Positions 20,337 through 30,713 are shown, counted from the first letter of the stretch. The stretch is 50,203 bases of DNA from Desulfonatronum sp. (GCA_011049455.1 DSBL01000092.1:1-50203), one strand, 5' to 3'. Made by a program: numbers and translations. The notes: generated by a model from the sequence alone, not told the origin.

Positions 20337-20606
20337 CTATTTGTCCTCCTCTGTGTCGTCCTCCTTGGTGGCAAAACGCTGGCCGATGGTTTCGGCCTGA
20401 ATGGCGGAGAGGATTACATGGTTGGAATCCGTGACGACAATGGAGCGTGTTTTACGGCCTTGGGTCGCATCGATCAGCCGTTTGTCCGCTTTGGCCTCTT
20501 CCCGCAGGCGGCGCATGGGCGAGGAAGTCGGGTTGACAATGGTGATGATCCGGGAACTGACGACAAAATTACCGTAACCAATGTTCAAAAGGCTTGTCTT
20601 GGACAT
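20337..20606 (-). CDS. DUF370 / RemA-family protein
   Basis: 89-residue protein of the DUF370 (UPF0296) family, whose Bacillus member RemA is a DNA-binding regulator of matrix genes that oligomerises. Visible family signature: [11 protein letters not shown] at the N-terminus, [16 protein letters not shown] and [25 protein letters not shown]. An acidic tail (DDTEEDK) ends it. ATG 20606 has AGGA nine bases upstream; ATG 20669 would intrude into yicC. It sits between yicC and gmk, an order also found in other deltaproteobacteria and Firmicutes (known); its target in a Gram-negative sulfate reducer is not known to me. Confidence 0.9.
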   Translation of the reverse strand: MSKTSLLNIGYGNFVVSSRIITIVNPTSSPMRRLREEAKADKRLIDATQGRKTRSIVVTDSNHVILSAIQAETIGQRFATKEDDTEEDK

Positions 20607-20638
20607 GGGGTGTATTCCTGTTCTGTTGATTGGAGTGG

Positions 20639-21529
20639 CTATTCCAGATTCTGGACCTGTTCGCGGCATTTTTCCAGTTCCGTCTTGAATTCAACGACTT
20701 GGTGACTGATAAAGGCGTCCTGGGTCTTGTTCCCACAGGTTGTTATCTCTCTCAAGCATTCTTGAAAGAGAAAGTCCAGCCGTCTGCCGGGATCAGGTGC
20801 TTTCGCCAGAATGCGCCGGGCTTCCCGAAGGTGCTCGTCAAGCCTGGTCAACTCCTCGCTGACGTCCAGACGATCGGCGAGAAATGCCAGCTCCTGGAGC
20901 AGGCGCGCGTCGTCCACGCATTTTTCATGGGGCAAAAGCAGGGCATTGACCTTTTCGTGCAGGGATTCCATGCGGTTTGGGGCCAACTCCGTTGAGAGGG
21001 AGCGGATATGAGCGGCAATGCTGGTCATTCGCTCCAGGCGCGCGGTGATGTCCGCGACCAGGACCCGGCCTTCCCTGACCCTGGATCGGCAAAGGTCCTC
21101 AATGGCCAAACGCAAGCCTTGGCTCAGGGAGGAAACCAGGTCTTCGGAAAGATCGCCAATGGAATCACGCCACAAAAATGGAACCAGGACAAGAAAGTTG
21201 AGATCAGGGTGGTATGGCCGACCTGAGGTGTCGGCCAGAAGCCGCAACTGATCAATCATGCCCAAGGCTTGTGCCTTGTCCAGGGTCGGGCCGGCAGCCT
21301 CGGGCGTGAGCAGGCGCATGTCCAGGCTGATGTCCGCCCGACCTCGGGTCAGATACGTGCGCACCAGCTTGTCCCATTCGCCCTCCAACCTCCGGCACGA
21401 GGGAGGAATGCGCCATTTGATTTCCAGATAGCGGCTGTTCACCGTGCGCACTTCCCAGGTATGGTCCCATCCGGCCTCCTGGCTGCGCAGGCGTCCGAAT
21501 CCGGTCATGCTTTGCACGGGGGCGTCCAT
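20639..21529 (-). CDS. yicC: YicC/YloC family endoribonuclease
   Basis: 296 residues with the two hallmark ends of the family: SMTGFGR near the N-terminus and a C-terminal REQVQNLE, plus [12 protein letters not shown] and [22 protein letters not shown]. coli YicC and its relatives are metal-dependent endoribonucleases involved in RNA turnover. ATG 21529 has AGGAGG close upstream and shares one base with the tatC stop (TAATG), so it is translationally coupled to the Tat genes. Cytoplasmic. Confidence 0.93.
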   Translation of the reverse strand: MDAPVQSMTGFGRLRSQEAGWDHTWEVRTVNSRYLEIKWRIPPSCRRLEGEWDKLVRTYLTRGRADISLDMRLLTPEAAGPTLDKAQALGMIDQLRLLADTSGRPYHPDLNFLVLVPFLWRDSIGDLSEDLVSSLSQGLRLAIEDLCRSRVREGRVLVADITARLERMTSIAAHIRSLSTELAPNRMESLHEKVNALLLPHEKCVDDARLLQELAFLADRLDVSEELTRLDEHLREARRILAKAPDPGRRLDFLFQECLREITTCGNKTQDAFISHQVVEFKTELEKCREQVQNLE

Positions 21530-22314
21530 TACGCCTCCTCCTTCTCGTCCGGCTCAGCAGGGGGCTTTTTCTTGCCGAACACCAGGGCCACATAGATGCT
21601 GATTTCGTAGAGAATCATCAGCGGTCCGGCCATCAGGATCTGGGTGATGCCGTCCGGCGGAGTGAGAATGGCGGCGATGACAAAGGCGAAAAGAAAAGCG
21701 TATTTGCGTTTTTTGCGCAAAGAGGCGGCCGTGACCAGTCCCAGCCTGGCCAGGAAAAAAATAAACAGGGGCAGCTCGAAAATCAGGCCGAAGGCCAGCA
21801 GCAGCTTCAGGGAAAAGCTGAAATATTCCCGCAGGCTGGGCAAGGGTTTGATCAGGTCGTCGGCATAGCCCATGAAAAACTCAAAGCCAAAGGGGAAAAC
21901 AATGAAATAGCCGAACAGGGCGCCGGAGACAAAGAACACGGCGGACAGCATGGCAATGGGAATGATGTATTTCCGTTCCTGCTCGTACAGCCCGGGGGAA
22001 ATGAATTGCCAGATTTGGTAAAAAATATACGGGCTGACCAGAAACAATCCGGCCACAAAGGCCACCTTGATGTAGGTGAAAAAGGCCTCGGGCAGGGCCG
22101 TGAAGATCAGGTGGCTTTCCGGGGGGATGACCTCCAAAAGCGGAGCCATCATCAGCCTGAAAAGATCTTTGGAAAAGGCGTAGCAAGCAAAAAAACCCAC
22201 CAGAGCGGCGATGAACGATCTGACCAGCCGGTCGCGCAACTCGCCCAAATGATCCATGAGCGTCATTTCTTTCAGTTCCCCGGTTCGTTCCTGCTGCTGG
22301 GGGGCTTCGCTCAT
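21529..22314 (-). CDS. tatC: Twin-arginine translocase subunit TatC
   Basis: 261-residue polytopic membrane protein with six predicted helices, the receptor for twin-arginine signal peptides. Family features: the N-terminal MTLMDHLGELRDRLVRSF (including the conserved H-LGEL), the PF..F loop FPFGFEFFMGY, and the conserved Glu-containing FGLIFELPLFIF; DGITQILMAGPLMILYEISI follows. Start ATG overlaps the tatB stop (ATGA). Anaerobic sulfate reducers use Tat to export hydrogenases and formate dehydrogenases, several of them selenoproteins. Confidence 0.95.
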   Translation of the reverse strand: MSEAPQQQERTGELKEMTLMDHLGELRDRLVRSFIAALVGFFACYAFSKDLFRLMMAPLLEVIPPESHLIFTALPEAFFTYIKVAFVAGLFLVSPYIFYQIWQFISPGLYEQERKYIIPIAMLSAVFFVSGALFGYFIVFPFGFEFFMGYADDLIKPLPSLREYFSFSLKLLLAFGLIFELPLFIFFLARLGLVTAASLRKKRKYAFLFAFVIAAILTPPDGITQILMAGPLMILYEISIYVALVFGKKKPPAEPDEKEEA

Positions 22315-22679
22315 GCCTTTTCCTCGGATTTTTGATCTGTTTTTTGTGATGGGGGGGCTTTGTCGACAGGTGCGGAGTCTTTTTCGGCCTTTTGCGCGGC
22401 ATACGGATCGGAGTCTGCGGAACCGGGCGGCGGGACGTCCGCGGGTTCCGGCTTGGATTCAGCTTTTGGCGACTGTTTTGGTTTGGTTTTGTGTTTTTCC
22501 TCCTCCTCGATCCGGGCAGCTTCCAGATTCAAAGTCCGCTGCACATCCGTGGTCACACGCCGAAATTCTCCCAGGGCCTTGCCCAGGGAACGGGCAATGG
22601 TGGGCAACTTCGCCGGGCCGAGGATAACCAGGGCCACAAGCAAGATGATGATCAGTTCCGTGGTGCCAATGCCGAACAT
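22311..22679 (-). CDS. tatB: Sec-independent translocase subunit TatB (TatA/B family)
   Basis: 122 residues: one N-terminal transmembrane helix (FGIGTTELIIILLVALVIL) with the Glu in the TatB-typical position, the GPAKLP hinge, an amphipathic helix (TIARSLGKALGEFRR) and a long charged Pro/Lys/Glu-rich tail. The length and tail favour TatB over TatA. ATG 22679 has AGGA seven bases upstream. It starts 16 bases after guaA and overlaps tatC by four. No separate tatA was seen in the window. Confidence 0.9.
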   Translation of the reverse strand: MFGIGTTELIIILLVALVILGPAKLPTIARSLGKALGEFRRVTTDVQRTLNLEAARIEEEEKHKTKPKQSPKAESKPEPADVPPPGSADSDPYAAQKAEKDSAPVDKAPPSQKTDQKSEEKA

Positions 22680-22694
22680 AATGTGATCCTGTGA

Positions 22695-24245
22695 TTATTC
22701 CCATTCAATGGTGCTGGGCGGTTTGGAGGAAATGTCCAAGACCACCCGGTTTACGCCTCTGACTTCATTGATGATTCTGTTGGACATCTTGGCCAGGATT
22801 TCCGAGGGCACCCTGGACCAGTCCGCGGTCATGGCGTCAACACTGTCCACAATGCGCAGGGCGATGACATGTTCGTAGGTACGTTCATCACCCATCACGC
22901 CAACGGTCTTGAGCGGCAAAAGCACTGCGAATCCTTGCCATACCTTCGCATACCAGCCCGAGGCCATCAACTCGTTGTGCACGATTTTATCCGCCTGTCG
23001 GAGAATGTCCAGGCGTTCCCGGGTGACTTCGCCCAGCACGCGGATGGCCAAGGCTGGCCCGGGGAACGGGTGGCGCCAGACGATGAAGTCCGGCAGGCCA
23101 AGTTCCAGTGCGACCTTGCGCACTTCGTCCTTGAACAGTTCGCGCAACGGTTCGATCAGCTCGAGGTTCATCTTTTCCGGCAATCCGCCCACATTGTGGT
23201 GGCTTTTGATCACTGCGGAGGGCCCCTTGAAGGAGACACTCTCGATCACGTCCGGATAGAGCGTGCCCTGGGCCAGGTATTTGATGCCGGGGATCTTGCG
23301 GGCTTCTTGTTCAAACACTTCGATGAACGTGTGACCAATGATCTTGCGTTTTTGCTCGGGGTCCACAACGCCGCGAAGCCGGGACAGAAAAAGGTCCTGG
23401 GCCTGGACATAGTTCAGGTTCAGTTCGAAGTGCTGGCGCAGGTAGGCCACGATCTCCTCGCCTTCGTTGAGGCGTAGCAGGCCGGTGTCCACCAGCACGC
23501 AGTGCAGTCGTCCGCCAATGGCCTTGTGCAGCATCAGCGCGACCACGGTGGAGTCCACGCCGCCGCTCAGTGCGCAGATGACTTGGTCCTGCTTTCCCAG
23601 TTTCCTGCTCAGGGCGGTCACGTTCTCTTCCAGAAAGGCGGCCATGTTCCAAGTGGGCTTCAAGCCGGCGATACGGAACAGGAAGTTGCGCAGGATAACG
23701 TCCCCGTCTTCGGTATGCACAACTTCTGGATGAAACTGCAGGGCGTAGAGTTTGCGTTCAACATCGGCCATGGCCGCCACGGCCACCCTGCTCGTGCGGG
23801 CCAGCACGGCAAAGCCGGGAGGCGTGGCGATCACCTTGTCTCCATGGGACATCCAGACCTTGAGCCCGTCCGTCCGGCTGATTCCGTTCCACAGCGCACA
23901 ATCTTGGCTGATGAACAATTCGGCTCGTCCGTATTCCCGGTCCTGGGCCGGAACGACCTGCCCCCCTTCGGTGGATGCCATGAGCTGCATACCGTAGCAG
24001 ATGCCCAGTACGGGTACGCCCCAGGTCAATATCTCCGGAGCCAAGCCAGGGGCATCGGCTGCGCTGACGCTGGCCGGACCGCCGGAAAGGATCAGCGCGC
24101 TGGGTGAAAAAGCTTTCAGTTCCGTGGCGCTGATGGTGCAGGGATGGATTTCAGAATACACCCCGGCCTCTCGCACCCTGCGGGCAATGAGCTGAGTGTA
24201 CTGGGAGCCGTAATCCAGGATGATGACTGAACTATTGTGGGTCAT
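22695..24245 (-). CDS. guaA: GMP synthase (glutamine-hydrolysing)
   Basis: Converts XMP to GMP with ATP and glutamine. Class I glutamine amidotransferase domain first: nucleophile elbow GICYGMQLM (Cys), and His/Glu in [13 protein letters not shown]. Then the ATP pyrophosphatase domain with PP-loop [13 protein letters not shown], and the dimerisation domain ending PPSTIEWE, the standard C-terminus. The 516 residues match the family. It follows guaB by 66 bases, so both steps from IMP to GMP are together. No clear Shine-Dalgarno before ATG 24245. Confidence 0.97.
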   Translation of the reverse strand: MTHNSSVIILDYGSQYTQLIARRVREAGVYSEIHPCTISATELKAFSPSALILSGGPASVSAADAPGLAPEILTWGVPVLGICYGMQLMASTEGGQVVPAQDREYGRAELFISQDCALWNGISRTDGLKVWMSHGDKVIATPPGFAVLARTSRVAVAAMADVERKLYALQFHPEVVHTEDGDVILRNFLFRIAGLKPTWNMAAFLEENVTALSRKLGKQDQVICALSGGVDSTVVALMLHKAIGGRLHCVLVDTGLLRLNEGEEIVAYLRQHFELNLNYVQAQDLFLSRLRGVVDPEQKRKIIGHTFIEVFEQEARKIPGIKYLAQGTLYPDVIESVSFKGPSAVIKSHHNVGGLPEKMNLELIEPLRELFKDEVRKVALELGLPDFIVWRHPFPGPALAIRVLGEVTRERLDILRQADKIVHNELMASGWYAKVWQGFAVLLPLKTVGVMGDERTYEHVIALRIVDSVDAMTADWSRVPSEILAKMSNRIINEVRGVNRVVLDISSKPPSTIEWE

Positions 24246-24311
24246 GGATGGTTTTATGCCTGATGCATTCCGTTTGATGTGTAAAAACTGAAAAAGCCGT
24301 GCACCCTTCAG

Positions 24312-25778
24312 TTATGAAAAATCCTCCACCCGGTAATTGGGCGCTTCCTTGGTGATGATCACATCATGCACATGGCTTTCACGCAAGCCGGCCGGAGAGA
24401 TGCGTAAAAAACGAGCCTTGGTCTGGAGATCCCTGAGGCTGGCGCACCCCAAATAGCCCATGCCGGAGCGCAAGCCCCCCACAAGTTGGTAGATGCTTTC
24501 GGCCACCGGGCCCTTGTAAGGCACCCGGCCGACAATCCCCTCCGGAACAAGTTTGGAGGATTTTTCCTGAAAGTAACGGTCCGAGCTGCCGTCGCGCATG
24601 GCGTCGATTGAGCCCATGCCCCTGTAAATTTTGTAGGATCGGCCCTGATACAGGATGGTTTCTCCCGGACTTTCCTCTGTTCCGGCAAACAAACTGCCGA
24701 TCATCACGCAATCCGCGCCGGCGGCAATGGCTTTGGCAATGTCCCCGGAAAACTTGATCCCGCCGTCCGCGATCAGGCATTTGTCCGCCTCGCGACAGGC
24801 CTTGACCGCCTCAATGATCGCCGTAACCTGGGGTACTCCGACCCCGGCCACGATACGCGTGGTACAGATGGAGCCAGGGCCTATGCCGACCTTGATGCAG
24901 TCCGCGCCGGCCCGGATGAGGTCCCTCGCACCCTCATAGGTTGCCACGTTGCCTGCGGCAAGTTGGCATTGGGGAAAGCTGGATTTCACGGCCCTGACCG
25001 TGTCCAGGATGTTTTTGGTATGTCCATGGGCCGAGTCCACCACGAACAGGTCGGCCCCGGCCGCCAGCAGCGTTTCCACCCTTGCTTCGCGGTCCGGGCC
25101 GACGCCGATGGCGCACCCCACCCGCAGGCGGCCTACGGCGTCCTTGGAGGACATGGGGTATTTTTTGACCTTTTCAATGTCCTTGATGGTGATCAGGCCG
25201 CGCAGCTTCTGGTGTTCATCGATCACGAGCAGTTTCTCGATGCGGTTCCTGTGCAGCAGATCCTTGGCCTGGTCCAGGGTTGTGCCAACCGGCACGGTGA
25301 TGAGGTTCTCGCTGGTCATTACCTCGCTGGCCCTGGTGTCCATGTCCGTGACAAAACGCACGTCCCGGTTGGTGACAATGCCCACGAGGTGGTCGTCCTT
25401 GACCACGGGCAAACCCGAAATGCGGTAATCGCTCATCAGTTCGTGAACCCGGCCCACGGTATCGTCGGGGTGAATGGTTACGGGATCGATGATCATGCCG
25501 CTTTCGGATTTTTTGACTTTTTCCACCTCGATTTTTTGACGCTCGATGGGCATGTTTTTGTGAATGATGCCGAGGCCTCCGCTCCTGGACATGGATATGG
25601 CCATGCGTGCGTCCGTGACCGTGTCCATGGCCGCGCTGACCAGGGGAATGTTCAGTTCAATCTCCGGGGTGATGCGGGTGCGAACATCCGCTTGGTCCGG
25701 CAACACTTCCGAATAGCAGGGGACAAGCAGGACGTCGTCAAAAGTCAAGCCAAAGGGAATAGCAGTCGTGATCTCCAT
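24312..25778 (-). CDS. guaB: Inosine-5'-monophosphate dehydrogenase
   Basis: NAD-dependent oxidation of IMP to XMP, the committed step to GMP. The 488-residue protein starts with [12 protein letters not shown]; residues roughly 95-215 form two CBS domains ([32 protein letters not shown]); the barrel carries the catalytic loop GPGSICTTR with its Cys, [13 protein letters not shown], and the flap [13 protein letters not shown] 25778 has AAGG seven bases upstream; ATG 25868 would add 30 residues unlike IMPDH. It leads a guaB-guaA-tatB-tatC-yicC series. Confidence 0.97.
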   Translation of the reverse strand: MEITTAIPFGLTFDDVLLVPCYSEVLPDQADVRTRITPEIELNIPLVSAAMDTVTDARMAISMSRSGGLGIIHKNMPIERQKIEVEKVKKSESGMIIDPVTIHPDDTVGRVHELMSDYRISGLPVVKDDHLVGIVTNRDVRFVTDMDTRASEVMTSENLITVPVGTTLDQAKDLLHRNRIEKLLVIDEHQKLRGLITIKDIEKVKKYPMSSKDAVGRLRVGCAIGVGPDREARVETLLAAGADLFVVDSAHGHTKNILDTVRAVKSSFPQCQLAAGNVATYEGARDLIRAGADCIKVGIGPGSICTTRIVAGVGVPQVTAIIEAVKACREADKCLIADGGIKFSGDIAKAIAAGADCVMIGSLFAGTEESPGETILYQGRSYKIYRGMGSIDAMRDGSSDRYFQEKSSKLVPEGIVGRVPYKGPVAESIYQLVGGLRSGMGYLGCASLRDLQTKARFLRISPAGLRESHVHDVIITKEAPNYRVEDFS

Positions 25779-25971
25779 GGCGGTACCTTTTCGCAGATTC
25801 ATGCGTGGGGATGGGTTCGTGTTCGGTATTTTGGAAAACGCGGGTTGCGGTGATTTACTGTAATGCAATCAGGACAGGAGTTGTGGGCCAGCCAATCCGA
25901 CTTTCCAGGACCGGCAGAAGCGTGCCGGGCCCCATGTATCGCCAGAGCAGGCCATCCCTCTTGTCAATGGT

Positions 25972-26679
25972 TCAATCCATGCCCAAATATGCTTCCCTGA
26001 CCTTGGGGTCGGCCAGCAGTTCGGACGAGGTGCCGGACATGGTCACCCGGCCTGTTTCCAGGACATAGCCTCGATGGGCGACTTGAAGCGCCATCTGGGC
26101 GTTTTGTTCCACCAGCAGGATGGTTGTGCCCTCGGCATTGATCTGGGCGATGACCTCGAAAATGTTCTCCACAACAATGGGTGCCAAGCCCAGGGAGGGT
26201 TCATCCAGCAGCAACAGCCTTGGCCGGGCCATCAGGGCCCGGGCTATGGCCAGCATCTGCTGCTCGCCGCCGGACAGGGTTCCGCCGTGCTGCCGACGCC
26301 GTTCCTTGAGAATGGGAAACAACTGGAACGCGTGCTCTTCGTCTTCCTTCAGCCCGTCCCTGTCCTTGCGCAAGTATCCGCCCATACGCAAATTTTCCAG
26401 CACGGTCAGGGCCGGAAAAATCATTCTGCCCTCCGGAACCTGGGTAATGCCCAGGCCGACCACCCTGTCAGTGGACATTTTGGTGATGTCCTGGCCTTCA
26501 AAGGAGATGGAACCGGCCCGCACGGCCACCACCGAGGAGATGGTCATCAAGGTGGTGGACTTGCCGGCTCCGTTGGCGCCGATCAAGGTGACGATTTCCC
26601 CGGCCTGCACGCTCAGACTGATGTCCTTCAAAGCCTGAATATTTCCATAATAGGCCTGCACGCCCCACATTTCAAGCAT
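25972..26679 (-). CDS. livF: Branched-chain amino-acid ABC transporter ATP-binding protein LivF
   Basis: 235-residue ABC ATPase. Walker A GANGAGKST, signature LSGGEQQMLAIARAL, Walker B LLLLDEPSLGL and the switch His region are complete. N-terminal MWGVQAYYGNIQALKDIS is typical of LivF. ATG 26679 overlaps the livG stop by eight bases and has a G-run nine bases upstream; a longer start at 26730 lies inside livG. Last gene of livKHMGF; it dimerises with LivG to power the LivHM permease. Confidence 0.94.
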   Translation of the reverse strand: MLEMWGVQAYYGNIQALKDISLSVQAGEIVTLIGANGAGKSTTLMTISSVVAVRAGSISFEGQDITKMSTDRVVGLGITQVPEGRMIFPALTVLENLRMGGYLRKDRDGLKEDEEHAFQLFPILKERRRQHGGTLSGGEQQMLAIARALMARPRLLLLDEPSLGLAPIVVENIFEVIAQINAEGTTILLVEQNAQMALQVAHRGYVLETGRVTMSGTSSELLADPKVREAYLGMD

Positions 26680-27460
26680 TGCCCGCAGCCCCCCTGCCCA
26701 GATAGGCCTCGATGACCCGCGGGTTCTCACGGATGTCCCTGGGGCCGCCTTCGGCGATCAGTGTTCCGTGGTCCAAAACCACGAGGCGTTCACAGATGCT
26801 CATCACCAGCTTCATGTCGTGCTCAATGAGCATGACGCAGATTCCGGCATCCAGGATGGCGTGGATCAGGTCCACAAGGATTCGAGTTTCCTTGGGGTTC
26901 ATGCCGGCGGCCGGCTCATCCAGCAACAGCAGTTTCGGTTCCGTGGCCAGGGCCCGGGCGATTTCCAGGCGGCGCTGGTTGCCGTAGGAGAGGCTGCTGG
27001 CATCGGACAGGGCCTGGGAGGCCAGCCCGACGAACTCCAGCCAGCGCATGGAATCCTCGACAATGCTTTTCTCCTCGCTTTTTTGGAACGGCGTGCGCAG
27101 CACGGAGCGAAGAAAATTGGCTTTGGTTCGGCAATGGCGGGCGATGCGGATATTGTCCAAAACCGTCAGCGACGTGAACAAGCGGATGTTCTGAAACGTC
27201 CTGGCAATGCCCAGCTCGGTCATTTTTTCCGGCTTGAACCCGTTGATGCGAATGGATGTATCGCCTGGGGTGAAAACAATATCGCCGCTGGTGGGTTTGT
27301 ACACTCCGGCAATGCAGTTGAATATGGTGGTTTTGCCCGCGCCGTTGGGGCCGATCAGCCCAAGGATCTCCTTTTCATGAACATCAAAGGAGATGTCGGC
27401 CAGGGCCATCAGTCCGCCAAAGCGTTTGCTGACCCCGTCGATCTTAAGCAGCGGAGTCAC
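26672..27460 (-). CDS. livG: Branched-chain amino-acid ABC transporter ATP-binding protein LivG
   Basis: 262-residue ABC ATPase: Walker [10 protein letters not shown], signature [15 protein letters not shown] and Walker [12 protein letters not shown]. The YGxQR variant of the signature is characteristic of LivG rather than LivF. The start is GTG 27460, with AAGGA eight bases upstream, overlapping livM by 17 bases. Heterodimer partner of LivF on the cytoplasmic face. Confidence 0.94.
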   Translation of the reverse strand: MTPLLKIDGVSKRFGGLMALADISFDVHEKEILGLIGPNGAGKTTIFNCIAGVYKPTSGDIVFTPGDTSIRINGFKPEKMTELGIARTFQNIRLFTSLTVLDNIRIARHCRTKANFLRSVLRTPFQKSEEKSIVEDSMRWLEFVGLASQALSDASSLSYGNQRRLEIARALATEPKLLLLDEPAAGMNPKETRILVDLIHAILDAGICVMLIEHDMKLVMSICERLVVLDHGTLIAEGGPRDIRENPRVIEAYLGRGAAGNA

Positions 27461-28538
27461 GTGATTTTTCCTTGGCAGCAGCGCCTGCTGCGAGACGTTT
27501 TTGCAGGTCGATCAACAGAGGGTTGGAGCGTCCGCTGGACGCGACGGCCGGGAAGAAGCCGGACGGCTTGAAGCGCATGATCAGCACCATGATCAAGCCA
27601 TAGGCGATGAACCGGGTTTCCGCGGGCAGGCCGATGGCGGTCAGGGATTCGCGCAGGATTTCACCCAGACAAACCAGGATCACAGCGCCCAGCAGGGCGC
27701 CCTTGATGTTCCCAAGCCCTCCCAGGACCACCATGCACAGGACCAGAAAGGATTCCCAGAACTTGAACATGTCCGGGGAGAGAAACATGCTCCAGCGGGC
27801 GTAAAAACAGCCGCCCACAGCGCCGATGCCTGCGGAGATGGCAAAGGCGATGACCTTGTAGTTGAGGATATTCACGCCGCAGCTTGCCGCGGCCAGGGGA
27901 TCCTCGCGGATGGCGTACCAGGCCCGGCCCAGACGGGAATCCTCCATGCGGCACATGATGAAATACACCAGCGCCACCATCAGGGCGGCGATGTAAAAAT
28001 TCGGCGTCTTTTCGTAGAATTCAAAATACCAGGCCTTGTTCAGCCAGCTCAGATTCAAAGTTATGGGCTGGATGCCGGGTAAGCCGAGAGGTCCCCGGGT
28101 GAGCCAGATTTCATTGGTCAAAAACAGGACCACCAATTCCGAAAAACCAAAGGTGACAATGGCAAAATAGTCCCCGGTCAGGCGCAGGGTCGGTGCGCCC
28201 AAAAGCACGCCCCATAGCGCGCCGTTCAGGGCGGCCAGAGGCACGATGACCCAAAAGGGCAGGCCGTAATGAATGGTCAGCAGGCCCGCAGTGTAGGCGC
28301 CGATGCCGTAGAAGCCCACATAGCCAAGGTCGAGCAGGCCGCAAAACCCCGGCACGATGTTCAAGCCCATGGCCAGGATCATGTACACCATGGCCAGGGT
28401 CATGACATGCAGGACATAGTCGCTGGACAGGGGCAAAAGGGGATACGTCAGCAGTCCAGCCCCGATGAACAGCAGCAGTAATTTTCCTTTGGTCACAATG
28501 TGGTGTTCGCTTTTGGTGCGGTTAATAATTGTAAGCAA
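27444..28538 (-). CDS. livM: Branched-chain amino-acid ABC transporter permease LivM
   Basis: 364-residue inner-membrane permease with about nine hydrophobic helices, including the family motifs NIVPGFCGLLDLGYVGFYGIGAY, GAPTLRLTGDYFAIVTFGF and the coupling-helix region DSRLGRAWYAIREDPLAA. The start is uncertain: TTG 28538 or GTG 28496, neither with a good Shine-Dalgarno; the first keeps a short polar N-terminus. It lies 42 bases after livH and overlaps livG by 17, so the operon is tightly packed. Confidence 0.92.
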   Translation of the reverse strand: MLTIINRTKSEHHIVTKGKLLLLFIGAGLLTYPLLPLSSDYVLHVMTLAMVYMILAMGLNIVPGFCGLLDLGYVGFYGIGAYTAGLLTIHYGLPFWVIVPLAALNGALWGVLLGAPTLRLTGDYFAIVTFGFSELVVLFLTNEIWLTRGPLGLPGIQPITLNLSWLNKAWYFEFYEKTPNFYIAALMVALVYFIMCRMEDSRLGRAWYAIREDPLAAASCGVNILNYKVIAFAISAGIGAVGGCFYARWSMFLSPDMFKFWESFLVLCMVVLGGLGNIKGALLGAVILVCLGEILRESLTAIGLPAETRFIAYGLIMVLIMRFKPSGFFPAVASSGRSNPLLIDLQKRLAAGAAAKEKSRDSAA

Positions 28539-28580
28539 TTTCTCATCAACAGTCCGGAATCGGTTCTTTGATCCCCGCGC

Positions 28581-29468
28581 TCACGCCTTGTCGATTACGG
28601 ATCTCCCCAGGATGCCCGACGGGCGGAAGATGATCACCGCGATCATCACGGCATAGGCCACGCCGTCCCTGTACAGGGAGGAAACGTAGCCCGCGCCCAG
28701 GGCCTCGGCCACGCCCAGGACGATCCCCCCGACCATGGCGCCCGGCACGGAGCCGATCCCCCCGAGCACGGCCGCGGCAAAGGCCTTGACCCCGGCGGTG
28801 TATCCCATGGTGGGATAAAGCGTATTATAATAGACTGAAACCAGAATCCCCGCCACCGCGCCCATGGCCGATCCCAGGGCAAAGGTGAAGGAGATCACGA
28901 AGTTGACGTTGATGCCCATGAGTGCGGCCGCAGTCTTGTTCTGGGACAGGGCGCGCATGGCCGTGCCGATGCGGGTCTTGTTGATGATCAAAAACAGGCC
29001 GAACATCATGCTGATGGCCACGGCAAAGATGAAGAGCTGCAGCCAGGTCAGGCTGATGTCTCCCATGACCAGCGCCTTTTCCTTGAGATAGCCTGGGACC
29101 GCCATTTGCGGGAACGGTTTGGAGCGGCTGCCCCAGATGATCAAGGCCAAATTCTGGAGAAAAATGGACATGCCGATGGCCGTGATCAGCGCGGCCAGAC
29201 GCGGCGCCTTGCGCAAAGGGCGGTAGGCGATGATGTCCAAAAGAATGCCGCACAAGGAACAGCAGATCATGGCCATGCAAATGGCTACGTAGAACGGCAA
29301 GCCCACCGCGGTGATAAAGGTTACGCAAAAAAACGCCCCGAGCATGTATATTTCACCATGAGCAAAATTGATCAGCTGAATCACGCCGTAGACCATGGTG
29401 TAGCCCACGGCGATCAGCGCGTAGATCAGGCCGAGGGTCAGGCCGTTGATAAGTTGTTGTTCAAGCAA
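28581..29468 (-). CDS. livH: Branched-chain amino-acid ABC transporter permease LivH
   Basis: 295-residue permease with about eight helices. Motifs: LINGLTLGLIYALIAVGYTM, MVYGVIQLINFAHGEIYMLGAF and the coupling helix KTRIGTAMRALSQNKTAAALMGIN. I chose TTG 29468 because GGAG lies six bases upstream and the protein then begins directly with the first helix; GTG 29501 would add 11 residues. It is separated from the binding-protein gene by 90 bases that contain a strong hairpin (29506-29539). Confidence 0.92.
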   Translation of the reverse strand: MLEQQLINGLTLGLIYALIAVGYTMVYGVIQLINFAHGEIYMLGAFFCVTFITAVGLPFYVAICMAMICCSLCGILLDIIAYRPLRKAPRLAALITAIGMSIFLQNLALIIWGSRSKPFPQMAVPGYLKEKALVMGDISLTWLQLFIFAVAISMMFGLFLIINKTRIGTAMRALSQNKTAAALMGINVNFVISFTFALGSAMGAVAGILVSVYYNTLYPTMGYTAGVKAFAAAVLGGIGSVPGAMVGGIVLGVAEALGAGYVSSLYRDGVAYAVMIAVIIFRPSGILGRSVIDKA

Positions 29469-29505
29469 GGAGTTCTCCAGCCGATGGGGGCGGGGTTGCA
29501 CGAAA

Positions 29506-29539
29506 CCGAAACAGGCTGGGTGCCCCCAGCCTGTTTCGG
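29506..29539 (-). terminator. Intra-operon hairpin between livK and livH
   Basis: Perfect 15-bp stem CCGAAACAGGCTGGG with loop TGCC. On the transcribed minus strand it is followed only by a short U-rich stretch (TTTCG), so it is more likely a partial terminator or an mRNA-protecting hairpin at the 3' end of the livK message than a full stop. Confidence 0.75.
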
Positions 29540-29558
29540 AATTATCGGATCATCGCTG

Positions 29559-30713
29559 CTATTGCATCTGCTTGGGAGCGGCAGAAAAGGCGCCGTCCTT
29601 GACCATTTTCACAAAAGCGTTTTTTTCCGGATCGCCCTTGGCATTGAAGTAGGTGGGGCCGGTAATGCCGACATAGGCTTTTTCCGGGCTGTCGATGGCG
29701 GCCAGGTAATCCCTGATCTTGGCACGGTCCGCGCCAACAGCGGCCACAGCTGCAGCGAACATGCCGGCGGCGTCATAAGCATTGGCGCTCATCCAGTCCA
29801 GGTCGCGCTGGTACTTGTCCTCGAACTTCTGGATGAAGCCCTGGGCCTGTTCCGGAGCAGCAGCGGCCAGGAAGGGCACGGTCATGTAAGTGTTGTTGGC
29901 CGCTGCGCCGCCCAGGTTGATGTAGTCCACGTTATCCAGACCGTCGGCGCCGAACTTGGGCACGTTCATGCCCAGGTTCTCGGCTTGAGCTGCGATCAGG
30001 GCGCCTTCATTGTAGTAGCCGGAAATGAACAAGCCGTCGGGATTGCCGCCTCTGAGTTTGGTCAGCTGCGGGGTGAAGTCCGTGGCGCCCTTGACGTATC
30101 CTTCCTCGCCGACCACGTTCAGGCCGATGTTTTTCGCTTCGTTGACAAAGGCGTCCTTGAGGCCGATGCCGTAGTCGTTATTTTCATAAAAAACGGCAAT
30201 ACGCTCCAGACCGAGAATCTCTTTGGCGTAATGGGCCAAAAAGTAGCCCTGATAGTCGTCCAGGTACACGTTGCGGAAGGACCACACCAGGCCGTTGCGG
30301 TCCGCGTTCTGATCGCTGATGGTCACATTGGTGGCCGTGGGCGAAATGACCGGCATGCCGCTGCGCACATAGGTGGGCAGAGCCGCTAAGTGCGCGGAGG
30401 AACAGACATGGCCGACCACGCCGACGATATCCTTGTCGCGGACAATGCTCGGGGCCACGGTGGCGGCTTCCTTGGGATCGCAAAGTTCATCGAAATAGGC
30501 GATTTCCACCTTGACGCCGTTGATGCCTCCGGCGGCGTTGATCTCCTCGACCTGGGTTTCCACCCCGGACTTGATGTTCTCGCCATAAGACGCCGCTGGT
30601 CCGGTCAAGGGGGCGGCTACGGCGATCTTGATCTTTTGGGCCCAGGCCGGGGAAGCAGTCAAAAGCAGCAGACATGCGGCCGCGACAACCTTCATCCAAC
30701 TCGTTACGTTCAT
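29559..30713 (-). CDS. livK: Branched-chain amino-acid ABC transporter periplasmic binding protein
   Basis: 384 residues with a Sec signal peptide (hydrophobic VVAAACLLLLTASPAWA, cleavage expected after AWA). The mature part is a periplasmic type I binding protein: IKIAVAAPLTGPAASYG, INAAGGINGVKVEI, GVVGHVCSSAHLAALP, GMPVISPTATN and a central YGIGLKDAFVNEA. It delivers Leu/Ile/Val-type ligands to LivHM; exact specificity is not visible. ATG 30713 has GGAGG six bases upstream. First gene of livKHMGF, divergent from the PaaK-like gene. Confidence 0.95.
   Translation of the reverse strand: MNVTSWMKVVAAACLLLLTASPAWAQKIKIAVAAPLTGPAASYGENIKSGVETQVEEINAAGGINGVKVEIAYFDELCDPKEAATVAPSIVRDKDIVGVVGHVCSSAHLAALPTYVRSGMPVISPTATNVTISDQNADRNGLVWSFRNVYLDDYQGYFLAHYAKEILGLERIAVFYENNDYGIGLKDAFVNEAKNIGLNVVGEEGYVKGATDFTPQLTKLRGGNPDGLFISGYYNEGALIAAQAENLGMNVPKFGADGLDNVDYINLGGAAANNTYMTVPFLAAAAPEQAQGFIQKFEDKYQRDLDWMSANAYDAAGMFAAAVAAVGADRAKIRDYLAAIDSPEKAYVGITGPTYFNAKGDPEKNAFVKMVKDGAFSAAPKQMQ

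Noticed and set aside
25911-25928. Hairpin CCGGCA-N6-TGCCGG downstream of livF
   Set aside because: Only six base pairs and no T-run on either side, so it is not supported as the liv terminator.
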